From Synanceia verrucosa (Eukaryota; Chordata; Actinopteri; Perciformes; Synanceiidae), in NCBI GenBank assembly GCA_029721515.1, contig CM056551.1, positions 31,171,220 through 31,235,219 of the forward strand: 64,000 bases of DNA, read 5' to 3'. This document shows positions 54,801-64,000 of this stretch, one piece after another. How positions within the stretch are numbered: position 1 is the first letter of the stretch; every line of letters begins with the position of its first letter. The translations under genes and the position numbers were made by a program. The notes below the pieces were generated by a model. It ran no database searches and was not told the origin of the DNA. It was given only the letters and a program-made list of their open reading frames with translations.

Positions 54801-56760
54801 GGGACTGGACAGCATCCGGTCCAAGCAGTCCAAAGTACTATGGACTATGACAAGCAGCTCTATCTGTTATCAACTGAGGAGACGGACCTCACAGGCCTGA
54901 AGACTTTTTACACATCTGTTCTCCTGGTCTGTGGCTGTTTGAGGAGCCTCTTTTCTTCAACAGCTGAATAAAGACTCAAACACTGCAGTCTGCCAGCCTG
55001 AGAGACACTTTCAAGGAGTCTAGCTGCACCAAACTGGACCATGAACTGAACTTTGGAGCTTTTAATAGTCCAGTGTCCCAGACTGTCTGCACTGTTTGAG
55101 CTCCTGAAAGGATGGTTCCAGGGTCTGGAGGAGGGGTTTTCTTTTCAGTTGTTTATTTTTGGTCCCAGGTAGACCGTTAGAAAGAAAACGGTACAAACAC
55201 TAATGAACTTTCTGTCTGGTTCTGCTAAGTTGTCCATCTGGCTGACCAGCAGGAACCAGATCCAGGGTCCTGGTTCTGTTGGGACTGTTAAAGTCCAGAC
55301 TGAGGGTGGAGCACACCTACCATCACATGATGGACACTGATCAGACCTTCAGCCACAGGTGGGAGGTTCTGAGCTCAGTGGAGGAGGATGGAGGGTTGCT
55401 TCAAACTGCTGAACAGAGAAACTGATCTGAACAATAAAGGGATTTAGAAAACCACACCTCCTCACCCCCAGCTCTGCAGCGATGGTGTCCCATTGTCTCT
55501 CTTGGTGTCTCCTGCTGATCTCCTTCAGTCGCTGCACCTCCTCTTTACTCCACTGAGACTTATTGATGGACGGGTGGAGGAAGTTCTGCCAGAAGCTCCT
55601 GATATCCTCTGCCTCCCTTGTCCCTTCAAACTGAGGAGGAGAGGAGGTGTGATCAATGACAGTCCCTTCAGTCACTGATTGGTTGATTTGCTTGACTCAC
55701 ATCAATATTAGAGATTTTCTGCCAATCATGTTCCTCAAAACGATCTCCACCAATCAGCTCTGTCTCCTTCTTCCCCCTGACCAATCAGAGGCAGGCTCAA
55801 ATTAAACAACAGCATGGAGACAGGATGTGATCACATGACATCACTGACAGACTGGACTCACCTGAGCAGGTCGATCTCTCTCTCCAGGCTGTCTATCTGC
55901 TCTCTGAGCTGCTGCCTGTCTGTCTCTGCTGCTCTGGACAGCTTCTGAGACAGGTAGTCCACCCTGAGAGACAGACAGGTGGAGAGAGAGAGAGAGGCAG
56001 GTGATGAAGACATGATCAAACACTGAAGAAGATCAATCTCAGATTAATACTATGATTGATGATCAGCAATGCTACAAATCAACAGGTTGGTCAGGTGTCA
56101 TGTTTTCCTGGCCAATGAGGTTACTGCAGCAAAAATCATTCACTAATAGCTCAATAAAAGTTTGTTTCTCCGTTATGAGTTATACCTGACACCTGAGACG
56201 ATGATGTTAGCTAGTTACAAGCTACTGTTAGCTGCTAACAAGCTAATTTTGGCTACTAGTGTGCTAATGTTAGCTACTCGTATGCTAATGTGAGCCACCA
56301 ATGAGCTAATGTTAGCCACTAGTATGCTAATGTGAGCTACTAATGAGCTAAGGGTAGAGACTACTGTGCTAATGGTAGCTACTAATGACCTAACTTTAGC
56401 TGCTGTAGTTAGGTCAAATAATGTAGTGTAATTTGTGGTTTTAAAAGCATTGCACTGTGTCCCGCTGTTAGCTAGCAGAGCTAACCTCACAGAATATAAA
56501 GTCAGTGTATGCTAAGCAACGCTAAAAGGCTGTGCAAACAAACATGGCTGTGATGTGTGCTGCATCACATGAGTAGTATACATTTCAGATGGTTGTCATG
56601 ATGCTGGGGTGTTGTTACTGTGGCGGTCGCTATGGTTACAGCTGCATGATGCTACTAATAATAACTGAGTGGAGTTACTTGGAGAGTTTGGGTTGGATGA
56701 GTCTCCTCAGACTGTCTCTGGTTACTGAGTGGATCAGCAGTGTCTTCTGCCAGCTCTCCC
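42818..56760 (-). CDS. SNAPC4: SNAPC4 (SNAP190), 5'-partial, 13 coding exons
   Basis: Exons: 56679-56760, 55862-55963, 55701-55776, 55466-55630, 52078-52228, 51882-51988, 51671-51765, 51491-51585, 51234-51337, 44295-45902, 43410-44226, 43078-43334, 42818-42964. All phases agree and about 1,268 codons are read (human 1,469 residues); the first exons are beyond the window. It is the largest subunit of the snRNA-activating complex, which binds the proximal sequence element of snRNA promoters through Myb repeats. Evidence: HDWQKISNIDFEG-type junction, SFWQNFLHPSINKSQWSKEE, YFMEGRDPAQLIYRWNQ, YGEKDWWKIRFEVPGRTD, RWSKIAAEIPNRYDAQCL, and the C-terminal NPAYQLLKARFLSCFTVPAL. In one Myb repeat the first Trp is replaced (RGPFDQQEKDLL). 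The Ser/Glu and Pro-rich middle is one 1,608-base exon. Confidence 0.93.
46298..46727 (-). mobile_element. Tx1-like LINE 3' fragment in a SNAPC4 intron
   Basis: It matches the 3' end of the copy at 62706-64000: ttttcaaaatccctttattg at the end, and minus-strand peptides FQGLGEGFSFQLFIFGPKYTV and related text. It is 5'-truncated at about 46727, where a (GATA)n run follows. Confidence 0.85.
46728..47110. repeat. (GATA)n and an interspersed repeat tail
   Basis: agatagatagatagatactt leads into ttcatctcacagagag-type sequence, a poly-T run at 46869-46886, then a block (gaggcgaacggcgtggggga...) that resembles teleost LINE-derived repeats. I cannot assign the family. Confidence 0.45.
47111..48231. 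other. SNAPC4 intron sequence, nothing recognised
   Basis: Within the long intron between exons 51234-51337 and 44295-45902. Some phrases (ccccattggaccctatgg, caatcccattcatttcaatg) look like old interspersed repeats, but no coding or RNA feature is supported. Confidence 0.4.
48232..48505 (+). mobile_element. tRNA-derived SINE-like element
   Basis: The box A-like ggtgtagtggttagcactg and a perfect box B ggttcgaatcc (48279-48289) head a body shared with 27605-27968 (cttcctcccaccatccaaaa; gtcctgtgatgaactggaca). The 3' tail is cut at about 48505. Confidence 0.75.
48880..50487 (+). mobile_element. apparently intact Tc1-like transposon (1,608 bp)
   Basis: The inverted repeats match perfectly over 51 bases: left 48880-48930 starting cagtcatggaaaaaattatt, right 50437-50487. 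TA flanks both ends (48878-48879 and 50488-50489). It contains one uninterrupted transposase frame. It lies in the SNAPC4 intron between exons 51234-51337 and 44295-45902, opposite to the gene. The matching repeats and intact frame indicate a recent insertion. Confidence 0.96.
49161..50189 (+). CDS. Tc1-like transposase, 342 residues, intact
   Basis: The start MPKTKELCEATKAAIL leads an N-terminal paired-like helix-turn-helix (SERQVAKKLKISKTAVHSNK), then a basic GRGRKR hook. A second DNA-binding helix pair follows (TSRDLKNEW to TVRNRLVEAGL). The catalytic triad is visible: Asp in LFSDESNFE (about residue 154), Asp in IFQQDNAPCH and Glu in DLNPIENLW. Asp and Glu are 34 residues apart, the DD34E signature of Tc1. 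The glycine-rich VKHGGGSVMIWGCFS is present. Length (342) is normal for the family. It catalyses cut-and-paste transposition into TA sites. No internal stop or frameshift is seen. Confidence 0.95.
   Translation: MPKTKELCEATKAAILALLEIGMSERQVAKKLKISKTAVHSNKKKQAEHGTTKLLPGRGRKRLSTPRDDRALIRSCVRNRRQTSRDLKNEWALSRNVTCSARTVRNRLVEAGLKSHRALKKPFINERQRKARLLFARDHKDWTADDWAKVLFSDESNFELMPTPANLLVRRKPGEAYNPDCLAPTVKHGGGSVMIWGCFSLSGTGQMQLCEGRMNQVKYRTTLENSLLPSAGKLFPASNDWIFQQDNAPCHTARSVKAWMENHNIHTMPWPAQSPDLNPIENLWKIIKLKMENHKPKNKENLFEFVQQEWAAVTAEQCQKLVESMPRRMAAVIKNNGYAIKY
50490..51233. other. AT-rich SNAPC4 intron sequence, nothing recognised
   Basis: AT-rich sequence between the Tc1 element and exon 51234-51337. 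No coding, RNA or repeat feature is supported. Confidence 0.5.
52235..53362. repeat. purine-rich minisatellite abutting a SNAPC4 acceptor
   Basis: gacagacaggtcagagagag-type units of 20-24 bases occur in higher-order blocks (a run with gacgagtcagaaaaagacag recurs). In sense they are pyrimidine-rich. The array ends at the acceptor of exon 52078-52228 (gacctgtctgtctctcag). The plus-strand frame of about 400 codons (RERETDRSERD type) is a by-product. Confidence 0.95.
53363..54299. other. SNAPC4 intron sequence, nothing recognised
   Basis: Complex sequence without recognised coding similarity. It could belong to an unidentified mobile element, but no terminal repeat or domain is seen. Confidence 0.4.
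54300..55453 (+). mobile_element. Tx1-like LINE fragment, antisense in SNAPC4
   Basis: It contains the RT active-site segment TSAYADDINIFVSSQGD (about 54590-54640), then diverged ORF2 C-terminal text and the family 3' end (gaacaataaagggattt). It is heavily deleted and frameshifted. The 3' end stops about 12 bases inside the intron from the donor of exon 55466-55630. Confidence 0.8.
56100..56640. other. SNAPC4 intron with degenerate gctaatgttagctac repeats
   Basis: Between exons 56679-56760 and 55862-55963. 56205-56420 has loose units of about 20 bases of gctaatgttagctactagt type. No gene is seen. Confidence 0.55.
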
Positions 56761-56771
56761 CTGGGACACAG

Positions 56772-57245
56772 ACAGGTAGAGACAGAGAGAGAGAGAGACA
56801 GAGACACAGGTAGAGAGACAGGTGAAGAGACAGAGACAGGTAGAGAGAGAGAGACAGGTAGAGAGACAGGTGAAGAGACAGAGACAGGTAGAGGTACAGA
56901 TGAAGAGACAGAGACAGGTAGAGAGACAGGTGAAGAGACAGAGACAGGTAGAGATACAGATGAAGAGACAGAGACAGGTAGAGAGACAGGTGAAGAGACA
57001 GAGACAGGTAGAGAGACAGATGAAGAGACAGGTAGAGAGAGAGAGACAGGTAGAGAGACAGGTGAAGAGACAGAGACAGGTAGAGAGACAGATGAAGAGA
57101 CAGAGACAGGTAGAGAGAGAGAGACAGGTAGAGAGACAGATGAAGAGACAGAGACAGGTAGAGAGAGAGAGACAGGTAGAGAGACAGGTGAAGAGACAGA
57201 CAGGTAAAGAGAGAGAGAGAGACAGACAGAGACAAAGAGAGAGAT
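56772..57245. repeat. purine-rich minisatellite abutting a SNAPC4 acceptor
   Basis: Units of about 16-22 bases (gagacaggtgaagagacaga type) are pyrimidine-rich in sense. The array ends at the acceptor of exon 56679-56760 (ctgtgtcccag). Its other edge touches the 3' end of LINE copy B. Frames of 142-186 codons are artefacts. Confidence 0.92.
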
Positions 57246-57941
57246 TTTGATTTTTAAAACAACTTTATTGTCCGTTTGTCATCTGGACAATTTCTTCATA
57301 AATAAAACCAAATGACAATACTAAGAACAATAAGAAGGGACCACAATGGAAATAAGCCGTTGGCTTTTTCTGTTTTTATCCCTTTGACAGCAGTTGTGCC
57401 GATGTATGTTTTTAAACATTTGTCTGTTGTCAGTAAACGTATCAATCAATCAATCGATTAAAATCAGCCTCCATTAAAAAATAAATAAACCACCTCACAT
57501 GAGCACATCTCCATAAATGAGCTGACCCTCTGATAACCGACAGAACCTGATCCACGGTCCAGATCTGCCTGAAGGACCCCAGGTCCCCTGAGGTCTGGTA
57601 GAACCTGTGGTCCACAAGCAGTCTGGACCGGATCAGGTTCTTTAACACAGCGACCACATCAAGCTCTCCACCCTCCTCCACCTTCCTCCATCTTGGCCTG
57701 CCCTAAAACAAAGTTTAAAAGCTGGCTCCTGTGTTTGTGCTGGCGAGTGTATTTAAAAGCACAGATAAAAAGCTGCCTGTTAAAACCTCTTTAAAACTGG
57801 TAAAAACACTTGTTAAACACAGAAACAGTGCAGATAAACGAGGACGCTCATAAAAACAGTGAAAGATCGTCTCTCTTAGTCCACAGAAAGGACACTTGTC
57901 CTCCACAGCAGCACTGATCACTGAGATAAAAGAGTTCACAG

Positions 57942-58913
57942 CTATAATGCCGTGTCCAGTCTTTTATCCAGTTTTTTCCTGTTCAGAGTTTTTACCAAGC
58001 GTTTATACAGCATTTTCCCAGATCCGCCCTCCAGGGAGACCAGGGGGACCGGCTCCAGCAAGGGACCACTGCAGTCCTGGTAGTCCGGTGCCAGGTAGAT
58101 CGTGGGGTATGGGTCCTCTGGATCAGGAACCAGTGTTCCATTAGTAAAACGTTTTAAAAGCAGAGTCTTATGTTGTGTGAGTCTATGCCTCCAGTAGACC
58201 AACAGTTTTTTTGTGACTCTGTTGGACCTGATCCCAAGTCGAGCCGCCAGGCCAGCAGGCTCATCCAGGTTGGGTCCTGCCATCTCCAGGACCTGGCACA
58301 GTGTGAAGACCCGTGCTTTCTGGAGTAACCTGGACAGACTGGCCCCTGCCCAGCTGGGAGAGTCCAGGATAGTCCCCCACAGGACCGGTTCCTGCAGGAG
58401 CCAGTGCAGGGAGTCCACCTGCTCCGGTCTTTGTTTTTTGAGCAGGTTCCACACAGTAAAAACACTCTTATAAAAACCAGGCAGTGGAGATGTGCTCATG
58501 TTTTTGGTGTCCATTAAAAACAGGTTAAAATCCAGGCCCAGGTTGTTAAACCGCTGCAGGATGCACTGAGCCAAAGGTCTCCACAGAGTGTCCTTTGGTC
58601 CAGTCAGGAGTCTTTGGAGGAATTGGAGGCGGAAGGCAGAGCCTCTACTGGCCAGGTGGACCAGGCCCTGGCCCCCCTCCTCTTTAGGCAGGAACAGGAC
58701 ACTCTGTGGGACCCAGTGCATCCTGCCCCAAAAGAAATCTATTAAAACTCTCTGGACCTGAGTCAGGAGAGAAGCTGGAGGATCAACACAGGCCAGCCGG
58801 TGCCACAGGGACCATGAGACCAGGTTGTTTAGGATCAGGGTGCGACCTCGGTAGGACATCTTAGGAAGAAGCCACTTCCATCTACCGAGGCGCCCCTTCA
58901 CCTTTTCCACCAC
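57942..58913 (-). pseudogene. LINE copy B ORF2 C-terminal domain
   Basis: An open frame of about 323 codons starts GRLGRWKWLLPKMSYRGRTL, through RVLIDFFWGRMHWVPQSVLF and KEEGGQGLVHLASR. It is the region after the RT in Tx1/L1-type ORF2. It lacks the RT motifs because of the deletion. Confidence 0.8.
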
Positions 58914-58929
58914 GTTCTCCCAGTTTTGA

Positions 58930-59942
58930 GGGAGTCTAATAACCCTCGATCTCCTGTAGAAGATGCTGCAATCTGCAGCTCGACTACCTCCCTCTCCAGA
59001 TCCTTCACAGACCGGGTCAGATCTCTAGTGACATTACGAGTGAACTGCTGGCAAAGCTGTTTAGTTTGGGCTTTACCAAAGTCCCACCACTGCTGAATGC
59101 TGGGAAGGCAGGCCTGCTCTCTCTGTGGGAGCGCCAAAAATATTTAAAAGCAGTTTTAAAAACCTGGTCATTTAAAAGGGCCGTATTAAAATGCCAATAG
59201 GTGCTCCTTAAACGAATGTTTTTAATAAAAACAGAACAGGAGACGAGACAATGATCAGAGAAACCCACAGGCTGGATAAAACCCCTCTTCAAAATATTTA
59301 AATGGTGCTTAAAACAGTAAAAACGGTCCAGTCTGGCCAGAGATAAAAGGTTTGCCCTGCTGTGGCTCCAGGTGTACTGTCTGTGATCCCTGTTAAAAAC
59401 CCTCCACAGGTCAGACAGCTCATGAGTCTCAGTGAGCTGTCTGATCCTGCAGGATGAGGCGGATGTGCTTCAGGATGATTCCTGTCCAGGTTTGGATCAA
59501 CCGTGCAGTTAAAATCACCTCCTAAAAACATAAAATCATCTGTCCCACAGTCTCTAACAGCATCACTTCAAATGTTTAAAAATGCCATCCTGTCCACCGC
59601 GTTGGTGGGAGCATAAACATTTAAAAACACCAGCTTCACCTTCTCAAATTCAGCTGTGACCTTCAACAAAACACCAGGAATTATTTCCTCAGTCACATAA
59701 GAAACAGGTAAAAACCCTCTGGAGAATAAAACACCCACCCCCACTCAGACTGGACTTGTGGCTTAAAATGACCTCCCCATTAAAAGCCCTCCTCCAGTCA
59801 CTCTCATTATCTCCAGTGCTGTGGGTTTCCTGAACAAACATCACGTCTATCTTTTTAAAATCCATCATTTTAAAAACAGCAGCTCTTTTAAAATCAGACC
59901 TGGCCCGTTCAGGTTTAAAGAGCTGATGTTAAAATCACACAT
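58930..59942 (-). pseudogene. LINE copy B ORF2 N-terminus (endonuclease), broken
   Basis: It shows the same MCDFNISSLN start and GGDFNCTVDPNLDR and SDHCLVSCS motifs as copy A, with stops between about 59560 and 59900 and a one-base loss near 59460 (gaggcggatg versus gaggccggatg in copy A). Confidence 0.8.
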
Positions 59943-59993
59943 GGATAAAAAGAGACAACAATAAGACCAGTCAGGAAGAAATAAAAGCATAAA

Positions 59994-61215
59994 TTAACAG
60001 TCATCTTCATCTAAAACTTGTGCTTTTACTCTCACTAACATTTTCTTCAGTCTGTATATTTCCTGGTCTGATAAAACATTGTCACATGACCTCACACACT
60101 TCCTGGTCAGGGGTCTGGCTGACCGGAAGTGATCTCCGACCACCGGCAGCCTGGCCCCTTTGGTTCTCTCTAAGAAACTTTTTATTTCAGCAGGAGGGTA
60201 AAGATCCTCATCCTGAGTCAGACAGAAGTCACTGTCCACATCAGACACTCTGGACTCCTTAGTCTTCCTCTGGCTCTGTCCCCCGTCCTGCAGACCATCT
60301 GTACTTTTTCTTTTCTGAGACACTTTCAACAGCTCATCATCAGACATGTCCTCATCATTGATAAGATCATTGTCAGTGCTCTCAGGCTCTTTAAACAGAT
60401 CATTTATCTCTTTTTGCTCCATATTTTGGACCTCTGTGTCCTGACCCTCACCACCGGAGCCTGGGGGCGGGGCACTGTTAGGGGGAACGGAGGCAGAGGT
60501 GGAAGCCTCCGGCGCCATGGGGGGAACCGGAGCCTCCGGTACCGGGGCCGGCAAGGGGGCTCGCGCTCCCGGAGGAGTCGGAGCGGCTGAGGCCGGCACA
60601 TCGACTTCCGGGTCTGGAGGAGGCGGAGCTGCAGCAGCTGCCGCTGTGCTCCTGCTTTCTCCGGGCAAGACCGGATCAGGTGACTCTCTGCTCCACAACC
60701 AAAACACTTCATCGTTTCCGATGATGCAAACACCATGTAATTAAAACCATCAACTCTGAAGTTAAAAGACAGGCTGAGCTCATTAGCTGTATCTTTTAGG
60801 ATTTTCTGTGGCAAACGACATGCTTCAGTTTAGGTGATTTACAGCCCAGAGACACCATCTTTATGGGTGAAACGAGCTGCTCGTACCGGGACAGCTCCTT
60901 GGCCAGTACTTCATTTTTTATGAACGGGGGGGCATTAGAAATGATCACCTTAGCGGCTGGGCTGACGAGGGGGAGAACAGGAGTGAAGGTATCCTGAATG
61001 ATCACTCCTTTCTCCACCACCTCGCCAACCTTCGCCGTGCTGTCTGAAAACATGACGTTCATACGGGAGGCAGATTTAACGCTGCCTTACCCGACCACCT
61101 CTCCCACCGCCAAACCAGCCTCCTCCACGGAGCACCGAACCGCCGGCACGAGTTTGACGGCATGACGCCTGGTCAGCTTCTCAAACTCGGCCGGGGCCGC
61201 CTCCACCACCGGCAT
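59994..61215 (-). pseudogene. LINE copy B ORF1, nearly complete
   Basis: The start MPVVEAAPAEFEKLTRRHAV is at 61215; a frame break occurs near 61090 and others between 60740 and 60850. Domains: an N-terminal segment with SPAAKVIISNAPPFIKNEVL, a knuckle KCFGCGAESHLIRSC (about 60690), a Pro/Ala-rich linker, and an acidic end KAQVLDEDDC. This kind of ORF1 coats LINE RNA. It has the intact version of the junction that is frameshifted in copy A. Confidence 0.85.
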
Positions 61216-61394
61216 TGTGCTGCTGTGAGCACGCCACCAACAAACAAATCAACAAACAAACAAAACAACACTAAACTAAGACAACCCTAACTAAACAAAA
61301 CAACCACTAACACATAAAAAGAGAAAGATAGAAAAACTCACAAACCGCAACTCAAACAAACCGCTCTCAGCTCCACGCAGTCAGTCCATCCACT

Positions 61395-61395
<1 letters not shown>

Positions 61396-61432
<37 letters not shown>

Positions 61433-61757
61433 GGGAAAGTGAGAGAGAGAGAGAAGGAGAGAGAGGAAAGAGAGAGAGAGACAGAGAAGGAGAGAGAGGA
61501 AAGAGAGAAGGAGAGAGGAAAGAGAGAGAGACAGAGAAGGAGAGAGAGGAAAGAGAGAGAGAGACAGAGAAGGAGAGAGAGGAAAGAGAGAAGGAGAGAG
61601 GAAAGAGAGAGAGACAGAGAAGGAGAGAGAGGAAAGAGAGAGAGAGACAGAGAAGGAGAGAGAGGAAAGAGAGAGAGATAGGACAGAGAAAGAGAGAAAA
61701 AGAGAGAGGGGGAAGGGAGGGAGAGAGAGGACAGAGAGAGAGAGAAAGAGAGAGAGA

Positions 61758-61792
<35 letters not shown>

Positions 61793-61812
61793 AGAGAGAG
61801 GGAGAGAGAGAT

Positions 61813-61860
<48 letters not shown>

Positions 61861-62701
61861 GAGAGAGAGAGAGAGAGAAAGAGAGAGAAGAGAGAGAGAG
61901 AGAAGGAGAGAGGAAAGAGAGAGAGAGAAAGAGAGAGAGAAGGAGAGAGAGGAAAGAGAGAGAGAGAGACAGAGAAGGAGCGAGAGGAAAGAGAGAGAGG
62001 AGAGAGAGGAAAGAGAGAGAGAGAGGGAGAGAGAAAGAGAGAGGGGGAAGGGAGGGAGAGAGAGAGGACAGAGAGAGAGAAGGAGAGAGAGAGAGAGGAA
62101 GAGAGAGAAGGAGAGAGAGGAAAGAGAGAGAGAGAAGGAGCGAGAGGAAAGAGAGAGAGAGAAGCAGAGAGAGAGGAAAGAGAGAGAGAGAAAGAGAGAC
62201 AGAGAAGGAGAGAGGAAAGAGAGAGAGAGACAGAGAAGGAGAGAGGAAAGAGGGAGAGAGACAGAGAAGGAGAGAGGAAAGAGAGAGAGAGACAGAGAAG
62301 GAGAGAGGAAAGAGAGAGAGATAGGACAGAGAAAGAGAGAAAAAGAGAGAGGGGGAAGGGAGGGAGAGAGAGGACAGAGAGAGAGAGAAAGAGAGAGAGA
62401 AGGAGAGAGAGAGAGGGAGAGAGAGAAGGGTTGAGAGGGAGAGAGAGATAGAGAGAGAAAGAGAGAGAGAAAGAGAGAGGGAAGGAGAGAGAGAGAGAGG
62501 GAGAGAGAAGGAGAGAGAGGGAGAGAGAGAGAGAGAAAGAGAGACAGAGAAGGAGAGAGAGGAAAGAGAGAGAGAGACAGAGAAGGAGAGAGAGGAAAGA
62601 GAGAGAGAGACAGAGAAGGAGAGAGAGGAAAGAGAGAAGGAGAGAGGAAAGAGAGAGAGACAGAGAAGGAGAGAGAGGAAAGAGAGAGAGAGACAGAGAA
62701 G
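61396..62701. repeat. 1.3 kb polypurine (GA/GGA/GAAA) tract
   Basis: Almost pure purine on the plus strand, built of gagagaggaaagagagagag-type units with recurring acagagaaggagag and aggggaagggaggg segments. It is repeated at several scales (61,500-61,680 resembles 62,560-62,700). It is flanked on both sides by Tx1-like LINEs in the same orientation. Minus frames of several hundred codons (LSLSPLSLS type) are artefacts. Confidence 0.95.
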
Positions 62702-62705
62702 GTTT

Positions 62706-64000
62706 GGTTTTCAAAATCCCTTTATTGTTCCACAGGGAACACCCTCACCATTCAGCTTCTCGCGCTATGTTGAAAAACAGACACAACAAAACAGACAAAA
62801 CAAAACAACCTCAGCTCAGAGGTTCTCCCTTCAGAAATTTAAAATCAACCCTCCATCCTCCCCCACAGAGCACAGAACCCCCCCAACAGTCCACCTGTGG
62901 CTGAAATCCTGCACAGTGTCCATCAATTGATGGTAGGTGTGCTCTACCCTCAGTCTGGTCTTTAAAAGTCCCAGCAGAACCGGTACCACCTCCACACTGC
63001 CGGTCCCCTGTGCCTGGTTTCTGCGAGTCAACCAGATGGCCAACTTGGCAGACCCAGACAAGAAGTTTATCAATGTATGTACAGTTTTCTTTTTGACAGT
63101 GTACTTTGGGCCAAATATAAACAACTGAAAAGAAAACCCCTCCCCCAAGCCCTGGAACCATCCTTTAAGGAGGTCAAATAATGCAGTCAGTCTGGGACAC
63201 AATACAAACAAATGCTCCAGGGTTTCTACCTGGGCACAGAACCCACACCCCTCCCCAGCTCCGGATCAAGGTGTGCCTTGTACCTGTTTGTGGCTATTGC
63301 ACCATGTACAACCCTCCACTGGAGGTCTGCTGTCCTCTTCTCAATGGGCAGCTTGTACAGGGACCGCCAGCTGCCTTTCGGGAAGAACCTGGACCAATGA
63401 ACTCAGTCCACCTCGACTCTCTCATATTCTCTAATGTCCTCAGGTTCAAAACCTTGACACAGGTCCGATAGAGCTCCTTTTTTCCTGCAGTCTGAAACTT
63501 GTCCAGGTGTGGTGTGGTGAAGGACAGCAGCTGGCCTCCTCCCTCCTGCCACCCACCCACAGCTGGTGTGATTACCAGAGAGGGGAAGCTGTACTCAGCC
63601 TCCCCACTCCACTGCTCACACAGAGTCTGATCCTCAACGAAGGATCTGAGGTGTTGCGGCAGGGCAGCACGGACCTCCTGCACCACCCTGTTAATCAGTC
63701 TGATGGAGGTGATGCTGCTAGTGTCTCTCAGGGCATCCACAGATGTTGCTGTCATCCTCATCAAGTGGCCCAGCTTGGTGCAGCCGGCTTCTCTGAGTTT
63801 GGCTCTCAGGCTGGCAGACTGCAGCGTTTGAGTCTTTAAAAAGTTGTTAAAAAACAAAGGTTCCTCAAACAGCCACATGCCTGGTGTCTTCTCAGTGGTC
63901 CTGGTGCTGTTTAAAACCTGCCAAGCCTGCAGGACAGAGCTATAAAAAGGTGTCAGCCCAGAAAGGTCCATGTCCTCAGACTGCAGGAGGAACAGCTGCT
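62706..64000 (-). mobile_element. Tx1-like LINE family 2, 3' part, runs off the window
   Basis: The 3' end with aaaatccctttattgttcca lies next to the GA tract. ORF2 C-terminal domain is read on the minus strand from the edge: TPFYSSVLQAWQVLN, KLGHLMRMTATSVDAL, then (shifted frame) LEHLFVLCPRL-type sequence at about 63210 and KGWFQGLGEGFSFQLFIF, IDKLLVW. RT lies beyond the window. At least one frameshift near 63290. The family is shared with 46298-46727 and 54300-55453. Confidence 0.85.

Larger units (their letters stand above)
57248..61395 (-). mobile_element. Tx1-like LINE copy B, internally deleted
   Basis: The same family as 14250-17605. It has the 5' region to about 61395, ORF1 (61215-59994), ORF2 start at 59942, endonuclease (GGDFNCTVD, FSDHCLVSC), then a junction near 58925 that skips the entire RT palm and resumes in the ORF2 C-terminal domain (58913-57942), and the 3' end. 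A separate duplication-like block of 3' sequence follows at 57945-57700 (PFCGLRETIFHCFYERPRL). Both edges touch GA-rich tracts. Confidence 0.88.

Noticed and set aside
61338..62714. 458-codon Leu/Ser-rich frame
   Set aside because: Translation of a polypurine/polypyrimidine tract.

Overview
This is vertebrate nuclear DNA, most likely a ray-finned fish. The genes have many small exons with canonical GT/AG introns. The interspersed elements are ones typical of teleosts (Tc1-like transposons, Tx1/L1-like LINEs, a tRNA-headed SINE), and minisatellites are very abundant. There is no bacterial or viral gene content and no CRISPR array.

Four protein-coding genes can be read by splicing exons by eye. 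The first is the 3' end of ENTR1 (plus strand, last two coding exons 5815-6128). CCDC180 follows (minus strand, 35955 down to 11240, 37 coding exons, about 1,387 residues). CARD9 is complete (minus strand, 40753 down to 37454, 13 coding exons, 517 residues). SNAPC4 fills the right side (minus strand, 56760 down to 42818, 13 coding exons, about 1,268 residues; its 5' exons lie beyond the right edge). CARD9, SNAPC4 and ENTR1 are neighbours on human 9q34.3. Here CCDC180 sits between CARD9 and ENTR1, and ENTR1 is on the other side and in the other orientation, so the block is rearranged.

Most other bases are repeats. 1-3430 is an AT-rich satellite of about 165 bp units with higher-order duplication. 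4769-5672 is a 38 bp minisatellite in an ENTR1 intron. 6420-10905 is a 4.5 kb array between the convergent 3' ends of ENTR1 and CCDC180. CCDC180 introns carry arrays of roughly 22, 28, 20, 18, 24 and 30 bp units, and several begin exactly at a splice site. Pyrimidine-rich (sense strand) arrays abut acceptors in SNAPC4 and fill one CARD9 intron.

Mobile elements: two Tx1-like LINE copies of one family (14250-17605 and 57248-61395) with different internal deletions; several copies of a second Tx1-like family (21190-22140, 46298-46727, 54300-55453, 62706-64000); one apparently intact Tc1-like transposon with a 342-codon DD34E transposase (48880-50487); a broken full-length Tc1-like element (29814-31004) and a truncated relative (22205-22766); other Tc1 and L1 fragments; and a SINE-like family.

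No new multi-gene system was found. The observations most worth checking are: a roughly 85-copy array carrying a forkhead-type site in intron 1 of the probable ciliary gene CCDC180, whose upstream region has a perfect RFX X-box; minisatellites that start at splice donors; (TG)n tracts replacing the polypyrimidine tract at two acceptors; LINE insertions associated with (TC)n tracts; and the intact Tc1 element inside SNAPC4.
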